This document shows, one piece after another, positions 22,601 through 28,671 of a DNA stretch of 28,671 nucleotides. The DNA lies in assembly GCA_020650975.1 (NCBI GenBank), contig JAIPMN010002553.1, positions 3,478 through 32,148 on the forward strand, given 5' to 3'. Source of the DNA: Apostichopus californicus (lineage: Eukaryota > Echinodermata > Holothuroidea > Aspidochirotida > Stichopodidae). The number at the start of each line of letters is the position of its first letter. The first letter of the stretch is position 1. The notes under the pieces were generated by a model. That model did no database searches, was not told the origin of the DNA, and was given only the letters and a program-made list of their open reading frames with translations. Made by a program: the position numbers and the translations under genes.

Positions 22601-24742
22601 GTCAGCTGACTGCTGTGACAAGTAAACCTTTCACGAAAATATCACTTTCCGTGTGGTCAAAAAAAATTGTTAATTAGTGCACTTAACAGACACGATGAAG
22701 ACGGGCACATAACGTTTGGTGTCAATTTTGTGAATGTGTAATTTTTGAAAATAACATTAACTATTCATGGCTATAATCAAATTCAAACAAGTGACCTGAG
22801 CAGGAACACAAGTGATATGCAGCCCCAGCTGAGCTTCCACATCCTCTATGTTGGGGACTAATCGTTATTCACACAAATTTTTTGTTTGATGGATACAAGC
22901 CTGAAGCTATTTTTGCATACATAAAAACCGATACTTTGCATAAAAAACGATACTTTGCATATATAGAAACCAACAATCTGCCAATTTTTTGCTCTGTACA
23001 ACCTGTAAATCACGTCAGAGAGCAGGGAACCAACAAGAAGTTCAAGCGTTTTATGTAATAAAGAGGATAAAGTTGTTTGTTTGTTTTTAGACTAACCTCG
23101 GACTCTGGGTAAGGGATTGTACCGGTCGATCATCAATCATCACCTCAAAGATATGTTCGTTTGGAGTCAAACTGACTCTGTTCCCGTTCTCTAATTCCTT
23201 CCATTCATCTTTCTTCAAAGGTTTCAACTTTGAGTCTCCGGCCTTTGAGAAGTAAGTTGGGTTGACATGAATCTGTGGAAAGCAAAAGGAAAAGATAAAC
23301 CAGAAAGTCAGTAAGCCTCGTGATTCGTTGCCGTACAATTTTGCTCGAAATGTCAAAATAACTATCAAACTATTGTAGAGCAAGGGAGTTAAATCTGTCC
23401 AAGAATTAAGTGAGAACCAGGAAAGATTTGTAGCTATCCCTTGTGGGCATCAACCATGTCATTCACACATAAGGATTTTACAGTATAGAATTTTAAACCA
23501 AAATATTTCAATATCCAGAAAGAAAAGTCTTCCTATGTGAAATATAGACACATTTGACCAATTTTGAGCTAGCACAAATCCCTTTAATTGTTGTTGAGAG
23601 TTACATGATGAGATTGTTTATACTCTGTGAAAATATTTTTGAGGAAATGGATAAGTTTTTCCACCATTTGCAATAACCTGTTGACCCTTTGAGCCAGTTT
23701 GTGCCATCGCCATCGTATAGATTCCTTCGGCAATGAATCAGTAAGAACTGCAGTAATACTAATTGCACAACAAGCACATTGTGATTAAAGAACAGGCTGC
23801 TTCTTTTCATTAAACAGTCCAACTATTCATGCACAAAGTTAAAATTGTAGGTTTAGCTAAACCTCTTCATATTCATGATATCTGGGAGTGTACAATTTCA
23901 GAGTTACTTACCTTGTATACTTGTTGAATATAATTTAAAGTTTGCTATTCATCCTGACAAAGGTTTGACGCATCTTAAATTTGTACTTTTTAAGATTTTA
24001 CTCTAGTCCCACGTAAAAGTGCTTTGAGATAATCTTTTATGTAAAGCACTATATATAAATATTATTATTAAACTTTCAGGAAAAGAGAGTTTCCCATTTT
24101 CATAGATCTCACATGGACAGGAGGACACTTACTTCATAGAGTGCATGAGAGAATGTTCTGTGTCCAAAACATCCATCAATTTACTGTAATAATATTTTTC
24201 TTCTTCAAAATATCTGCTGGTTATCAAACCAATCAAAAAGTTTGAGAGACTTACTGGCTTAACTCTAAATTTGCCATCTTCGATGTCCAAGATGGCATGG
24301 TTTCTAGATACTCTTTTGTCACTGATCTGAAAGGGAAAGAAATGAACAATCTAGCAAACAAATGAAAAAAGAAGCCACATACATATTGATATTAGAAGAT
24401 CATTAGAGACCTAGACACAGAGCAATAAGTATGAAATTCCATAAAGAAGTATGCAAATCAAATTATATTTTAAGAAAGAATGAAAAAAATTGAATCAAGC
24501 AGATCAGGGTATTCTTTTGGAATTTTAAGAAACAATAAAGCTTATAATCAATCTTTATGCTTGCCATTTGTCTTGTGTGAAATTTTGCAACATTATATGA
24601 TGTGACTATTGAACATCCAAGCATACAATTTAATGTAACTCACCCCAAGAAATGGACCTCTGCCAACAGTGGTGGACCCTAACGGGACTAAGATGTTATC
24701 ACCCGATGAAACACCGCAGGGTTTCAGTTCTACCCCAGACAT
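16377..24742 (-). CDS. APLF: APLF, aprataxin and PNK-like factor (complete, 11 coding exons)
   Basis: APLF is a nuclear scaffold and histone chaperone of DNA-break repair. Its FHA domain binds phosphorylated XRCC1/XRCC4, a short motif binds Ku, the PBZ fingers bind poly(ADP-ribose), and the acidic tail binds histones. Exons (minus): 24742-24644, 24326-24255, 23272-23097, 22121-22024, 21605-21466, 20578-20428, 19924-19569, 18612-18347, 18059-17934, 17377-17304 and 16609-16377. All have GT donors and AG acceptors, and the phases join into 596 codons plus TGA (human about 511). Seen: FHA residues 1-~110 (GRGP 27-30, SRNH 40-43); Ku motif RKRELPDWML 214-223; acidic and basic linkers 246-394; PBZ1 with C445, C451, H458, H464; PBZ2 with C487, C493, H500, H506; acidic tail 530-575. 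The start matches the family's MSG-x-ELxP opening. The frame is open for another 50 codons upstream, so an earlier start is possible but unlikely. Confidence 0.95.
17304..17377 (-). CDS. APLF: APLF exon 10 (second half of PBZ2)
   Basis: Residues 495-519 plus one base. TNLEHKKQFKHP supplies His500 and His506, followed by an Arg/Gln-rich stretch. At 74 bp it is far too short to be seen as an open frame. Acceptor CTTATAG, donor GTGAGA. Confidence 0.93.
17934..18059 (-). CDS. APLF: APLF exon 9 (second half of PBZ1, first half of PBZ2)
   Basis: Residues 453-494 plus two bases of 495. It starts KNPRHNKDFSHP, giving the PBZ1 His ligands, passes an acidic spacer, and ends ECPYGLNCY, giving the PBZ2 Cys ligands. 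At 126 bp it is a multiple of three with phase 2 at both ends. Confidence 0.94.
18347..18612 (-). CDS. APLF: APLF exon 8 (basic block, first half of PBZ1)
   Basis: Residues 365-452 plus two bases of 453. It starts with a Lys/Gly/Arg-rich block (KGKGKGKSPRG, KKRRGRR), continues with a Ser/Glu stretch and ends RKPCPYGSKCY, holding the two Cys ligands of PBZ1. Donor CAG|GTAACC, phase 2. The longer open frame overlapping it is out of frame and is not the gene. Confidence 0.92.
19569..19924 (-). CDS. APLF: APLF exon 7 (NLS-like basic blocks and acidic module)
   Basis: Residues 246-364. KKRPAEE and PPAKKRG look like nuclear localisation signals. An Asp/Glu tract at 294-306 is coded by GAA/GAG/GAC repeats. 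Then SYVDDVEVDDDEGDEEF and EEESDWEE form a second acidic module with Tyr328, Phe343 and Trp356. Acceptor ATACCAG, donor AAG|GTTTGT. Confidence 0.9.
20428..20578 (-). CDS. APLF: APLF exon 6 (Ku-binding motif)
   Basis: Residues 196-245. RKRELPDWML (214-223) matches the APLF-type Ku-binding motif (human RKRILPTWML), with the basic start, LP and WML intact. Then comes a Lys/Glu-rich tail. Donor AAG|GTTGGA, phase 1. The ATG at the exon start is internal. Confidence 0.9.
21466..21605 (-). CDS. APLF: APLF exon 5 (acidic linker)
   Basis: Residues 149-195, Asp/Glu-rich low complexity ending GGEDE. Acceptor TCTTCAG, donor GAG|GTAAGA, phase 0 at the end. Confidence 0.88.
22024..22121 (-). CDS. APLF: APLF exon 4 (linker)
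   Basis: Residues 116-148, a Ser/Pro/Asp-rich linker with SPVKTF and DSPLKS, possible proline-directed phosphosites. The acceptor is CCGTAG and the donor GTAGGA, weaker than the others. The phase fits both neighbours, which supports the call. Confidence 0.8.
22918..22966. repeat. Short tandem duplication in APLF intron 3
   Basis: The word CGATACTTTGCATA occurs twice within about 35 bases, each preceded by an A run. It is intronic and no function is apparent. Confidence 0.7.
23097..23272 (-). CDS. APLF: APLF exon 3 (FHA C-terminal half)
   Basis: Residues 58-115 plus two bases of 116, starting IHVNPTYF as in vertebrate APLF (IHTNPCFY). It completes the FHA fold through EHIFEVMI. Donor AG|GTTAGT, phase 2. 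Confidence 0.93.
24015..24070 (+). repeat. 3' tail of a SINE/LINE-like retroelement in APLF intron 2
   Basis: AGTGCTTT (24018-24025) pairs with AAAGCACT (24043-24050), followed by ATATATAAATATTATTATTA. The GTGCTTTGAGA…AAAGCACTATATAAAT-(ATT)n pattern is the widespread tail of L2/CR1-mobilised elements in fish and marine invertebrates. It lies antisense to APLF; the body is not recognisable. Confidence 0.6.
24255..24326 (-). CDS. APLF: APLF exon 2 (FHA phosphopeptide-binding core)
   Basis: Residues 34-57, ISDKRVSRNHAILD and onward to RVKP. It carries the SRxH signature that contacts phosphothreonine in FHA domains. Acceptor TTTCAG, donor GTAAGT. At 72 bp it is too short to stand out as an open frame. 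Confidence 0.93.
24644..24742 (-). CDS. APLF: APLF exon 1 (FHA start)
   Basis: Residues 1-33, from MSGVELKP to GRGPFLG, the first FHA strands. The donor is GGG|GTGAGT, phase 0. A 5' UTR acceptor (TTTCAG) may lie about 75 bases upstream. Confidence 0.92.
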
Positions 24743-26200
24743 TCTACTCTTTGTTTTATGCAACAATTCTGAATAAAAGAGGTTGACAAAGTTCTGAAAC
24801 CTTAAGATATCAATTCGGCCAAAAAATCCACCTGTGACGATAAAATACAAAAATATTGAGTCAGTTCGTTTTATAATGTGATATGAAAGCACAAAACTGA
24901 GAGAAGTGTATTCACCACTGGCATCTGCTTCAGTTAATTATTTATAAACAAAATATAAAGGTTTTCTAAGCAAAGCAACATATTTTTAATTTAGCTGGAT
25001 GTAAAACATTGAATTAGGACCTGTCACTTGTAAATTCTGCGATTGTCTGCCCTATGGAATGAGAATTGTTTTACAGATTTCAGACTTGGTCTTTTAACGT
25101 GTGGCAGTGAACTACAACAGTTATTTGCAATTTTTGCTGTGGAATGTAAGAATCAATCGAAAGTTATGTAATTCTTTATCAATGGCAAGGGAAAATTAAT
25201 CCAGCATCACGTTGCAAATTGCTATACAAAATGGTCAAATTGCTATACAAGGCCAAAGCTGCATCACAGTTGTATACATAGGAAAGTTTTTTTTATTAAG
25301 AGACAACATTAAAAGTATTCAAAGCTGCTATACAATATTTGAACACTAAATTATGCCCTGAGTGGTCAAGCCATCAAAGTCCAGCCTGCACAAGGAGCAC
25401 CTTCCACATGAAACATACACTACAATGTAGGTAACTAACCCTTGATATCAACATCAATATCCCTAGAACTGTTTTGGGTAAAAAATGTGGTAACCTTATC
25501 TAAGAATTAACACTGTAAACTAACTCATGTTATCCTATTCATTTATTTCATTTTCTACCTTAGGGCTCTGTAATTGGGGTCAGGTTTCATTAACTGTAGG
25601 CAATATTGGTTCATTGCTAAGTTACGCTAACATTATGAAAATATGCTACAGTTATTAATAACACTATACTAACTAAGTTAGGCTACTAACAGTATAACAC
25701 TCACTTTTACTGAGTGTACGATAACTAGTACTACTAGTATTAGTATTAATTGCTACTACAACCTCATACTCATTTAACCGTGGTTACCTATGTAAGAACT
25801 AGTTTTGCGAAAACGAAATTCGTATCAACGCATTTGGCCCTAAGATGCTTCAGACTAATTTGCATATAGGAGCGAACACATGTTAAACAACAAAAATCTT
25901 GATAACTTCCCCTCACCAACAATGAAGATTCTCTTGGATCTTAGAAGATTCTCAGTGCTTCTTTTGCTTCACATTCGATGGGTTTCAGGGAACGCAGAAC
26001 GTGACCTACTTTCCTGAACATAAACAACTTCACTGACCATTTACGAGGTAATTCTCTATGCTATGTTGACCTCCAATTTCCCAGGTCTATGTGAACCCAA
26101 AGCCAGCTCAGGCCAGCTTGAGCAAGCTTTGTTCACGGAAAATAGATCGAGCTTGCAGAGATGTGCTGTAATCTGAATGTAATGCTTCCTGAACTCATGT
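24743..26200. other. Upstream of APLF, no gene seen
   Basis: It should contain the APLF promoter and 5' UTR. I see an ATTTGCAT octamer near 25857-25864 and a short duplicated phrase AAATTGCTATACAA near 25218-25251, but no clear core promoter. Confidence 0.4.
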
Positions 26201-26202
26201 GG

Positions 26203-26260
26203 TATGGACGGCGGAGCCGGTAGGGGCGAAGGGGACTGGGAGGATTAAGCTGCCCGCTTT
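26203..26260 (+). repeat. Possible degraded DNA-transposon end
   Basis: GGACGGCGGAGCCGGTAGGGG is a GC-rich island in AT-rich DNA and resembles the GTGGCGGAGC end of the hAT-like elements. There is no partner end or target duplication. Confidence 0.2.
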
Positions 26261-27115
26261 TTGCAATGACTAAAACTTGGCATTGCAAAGATCACATGTA
26301 GCAAAATTAATTTCATAAAAATATAAACGGTCTATACGGTACGGTGTAACCATTCAAAAAATAAATTAAAAAATTGAACGAAATGCATAACTTCAATTCC
26401 CGTACGTGGAAATTGACAGTTAATGACAGCAAAGGATCAATTGTTGTGTTTCATATCCATTATCCGTCAAATTGTTTACTTTTTTCCTCAAAATTATGTA
26501 GAAACATGTACCGAAAACATTCAATAGCTCATGAAGACATTCCGTTAAACGCCTACAACTGAACCCTATAGCTACTTTACTCGGTATAACACCACCATAT
26601 CTATTACCACCGTAATCCTAATTTTCATACTAGGAATAGTAATTATTTTGGCAACGTTTGAGATAAAATGTCGCACTTTCAAGGAATAATGCGAAATATC
26701 CATGATCTTAATGTTAGAGGACTGTTTTGAGGACGTTTTGAGATCAAAATAAATGAAATTCTGATATAAGAAACCAAATGCTTGAAATAGAAAGTCGAAA
26801 CGTTGATACAGAAAGTCGTAATTTCGAGGAATGAGTTAAAGTCTCAATACATGTTTGCTGGTGAATTTCGGAAAACAAACTTCCTAAGCAGATTCAATAT
26901 TTCTTATTCTAAAAGCATTCTGACCAGGTGGGTTTAATGGAGAAAAGCTGTCGCAATCGAAAGAAAGAAATTTATTTTCTGTAACCCTTATGGTGCGAAC
27001 GATTTACCGTAAAATCACTGCGACCGCCCATGTCAGCCGTTGTTCATTACACACATTTAAACAAAAGAGTCTACACATGCGGCCGATCAAGATTTTAACC
27101 TAGTCCCTATACTCG
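26261..27115. other. No gene seen
   Basis: AT-rich non-coding DNA with no recognisable exon or repeat end. Confidence 0.45.
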
Positions 27116-27118
27116 ATT

Positions 27119-27436
27119 TCACAATTCCACGGAAGATGTTATGTCTTCGAGGAGAGGGGTCTTAGGAAAGGGGTGACCCCTCCCCTTTGAGAAATTTTGG
27201 GTAAAAAAGAGGCAGATTTCAAAATTGCAATATTTTGCAACCAACAAACAATATTAAAGACATTTGACTGTTTAGGTTGTACCGCACATACATGTACTGT
27301 ACACTGATATTTTTGGTATATAATGTCTGTCGATGTGGAGGGGGGGGGCTGAGCCCCCTGACATTAATCTGGGGAGGGGAGCTACAGCCCACTCCATTCC
27401 CCGAAGTATACGTGCAGGCGCCTCTGGGCATATTAT
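27119..27436 (-). repeat. Probable DNA-transposon end region
   Basis: On the minus strand it begins CAGAGGCGCCTGCACG (about 27436-27421), a GGCGCC-type terminus. G-rich hairpins follow: CAGGGGGCTCAGCCCCCCC (27338-27362 region), and GGGGAGGGGTCACCCCTTTCC near 27165-27190. Hairpin-forming GC islands in an AT-rich body are common in non-autonomous DNA elements. No second end or target duplication was found, so the boundaries are approximate. Confidence 0.3.
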
Positions 27437-27683
27437 ATTTTCTAACGTGATTAGTCATCTCCTTCCAAACTTTTTGATTAAACGTATATCATATTATACA
27501 TAGAAAGTAGGTAGAGGAGAAATTAGCTAAGTCGCCATTGATTCCGACTCTTAATTCGACTCGGTGTCCCTTTCTTCTGCCAGTCTGTGATCCGTATCTC
27601 GTCAAGCTGTATCTGTGCCATGCAATCGATACAGTATATGCTTGAAAATCCGTACTATTATACTACATACGGCTTCTTGGCCT

Positions 27684-27710
27684 CCCCCCCCCCCCCCCCA
27701 CACACACATA
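27684..27710. repeat. Poly-C run followed by (CA)n
   Basis: Sixteen C (27684-27699) and a short CACACA run. Confidence 0.8.
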
Positions 27711-28065
27711 ACTCCTGGAATCAGTGAGTCGATACGCAATACATTAATGTCACATGAATGACTTGAAGCGTTAAATTCAAGTAAATTTGGTTACCTTCCT
27801 TTGTATCTCCGAAACTTTACGCTAATTTTGAAGGCATGCATGCTTGCCGAAGAAGCGTCATTGGAGCTCTGACATTGAAGCTCTGACTTTGAACAAAAAA
27901 TGTAGCATCTGATTGATCTGTAACAGTTTTAGGTTGTGCATGTCGATATGTGACATGCATACACGCTCAGTGAGCAAAGAAGGAGAGTAGTGAAGAATAC
28001 AAAACAACAACAACAAAATGTTTCGTCTAATTGCTTCAATAATATTCTATTTGATAATTATTTTG

Positions 28066-28205
28066 TATTATGTATGTATGTATATTAGATCCTCCTGCAA
28101 GCAGGAACTCGCGAAGAAGCCTCATTGGCTTATCAAAGCTGCAAGCTGACCGCAGTCAGTCTCTCACATTCATATTTAACGTCCATGATTATTAATTGTT
28201 AATAT
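28066..28205. repeat. Interspersed repeat candidate with hairpin
   Basis: A TATG-TATG microsatellite leads into TCCTGCAAGCAGGA (a perfect palindromic stem), AACTCGCGAAGAAGCC and a unique-looking body that ends in AT-rich sequence. A related phrase, GCCGAAGAAGCGTCATTGG, occurs at about 27846. I take it for a dispersed repeat of the host, unclassified. Confidence 0.35.
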
Positions 28206-28453
28206 ATACTCGGTTAGTTTGAAACAACTGTTTTGACTGGCAATAAGGTGGGGTGGGGGGGGGGGACCTTTGGGTAAATGATCCAATGCGGTGCTCCGTA
28301 CGTCCCCTGTGAAAATGTTTGGGGAGGGGGAGGGGAGCAGACAGGGCCGCCTCCCACCTAGCGTTATATAATCAGGCTTTAAACACTTTGTACTTTATTG
28401 CACTATATGACATAATATAACCAAAGAGTTGCCTAAAACCATTCACATACAGT

Positions 28454-28671
28454 CAGGGACGTAGCTAAGGCCTGATGATTGTGGGGGTGTAGTGTCTGAA
28501 ATTCCAACTGGATGGGTTTTGGAGCAGGAAAATTTCGACTGCTCCCGTACTACTCGTCAAATCCCGTACTACTCGTCAACATTAACATGTCGAACGCGCG
28601 CGTAGCGCGCGGAAATTTTTTTTCGATACATTTGTACACAGGCCCTCACTTCACAAACTTATTAATCACTC
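28454..28671 (+). mobile_element. Left end of a DNA transposon, running out of the window
   Basis: It begins CAGGGACGTAGCTAAGG, a CAGGGRCGTAGC-type end typical of hAT elements. Inward lie two 18-base direct repeats, TCCCGTACTACTCGTCAA (28543-28560 and 28562-28579), then a GC palindrome CGCGCGCGTAGCGCGCG (about 28595-28611) followed by an AAATTTTT tract. The element is cut by the window edge, and no coding part is visible. Confidence 0.55.

Overview
This is a eukaryotic, AT-rich nuclear window. It has small exons separated by GT-AG introns, no operons and many interspersed repeats. Protein resemblance to animal families, the compact introns and the style of the DNA transposons suggest a marine invertebrate, most likely a deuterostome such as an echinoderm. 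That placement is an inference; the sequence does not prove it.

Layout. Bases 1-1082 are the right part of a DNA transposon lying in an intron. It holds an ~84-bp tandem repeat, which was itself hit by a 388-bp non-autonomous hAT-like element (411-798). Bases 1336-1771 (+) are the last coding exon of a FOXN2/FOXN3 forkhead gene, followed by a long T-rich stretch that may be its 3' UTR. On the minus strand, 8514-10247 holds a complete two-exon TMEM223 gene (234 codons). From about 10.3 to 16.4 kb I see no gene. That stretch holds a homopyrimidine tract with a retroelement-like end (about 11.87-12.3 kb) and a second, perfectly bounded hAT-like element of the same family (14970-15550). From 24742 down to 16377 (minus) there is a complete 11-exon APLF gene. 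All splice phases agree, giving 596 residues with an FHA domain, a Ku-binding motif, two PAR-binding zinc fingers and a histone-binding-type acidic tail. From 24.7 kb to the end there is no gene, but several repeat ends, including the left end of another DNA transposon starting at 28454.

How the genes relate. APLF is a scaffold for end-joining repair of DNA breaks. TMEM223 is a mitochondrial inner-membrane protein. FOXN2/3 is a nuclear transcription repressor, first named CHES1 (checkpoint suppressor 1). FOXN3 runs toward the other two, which lie in tandem on the opposite strand. Nothing shows a shared pathway or co-regulation.

No wholly new system is evident. The observations most worth following are the phase-symmetric exon that bridges the two APLF zinc fingers, the doubled acidic module in APLF, a conserved DSGxxS degron in FOXN3, and the two dated hAT-like insertions.
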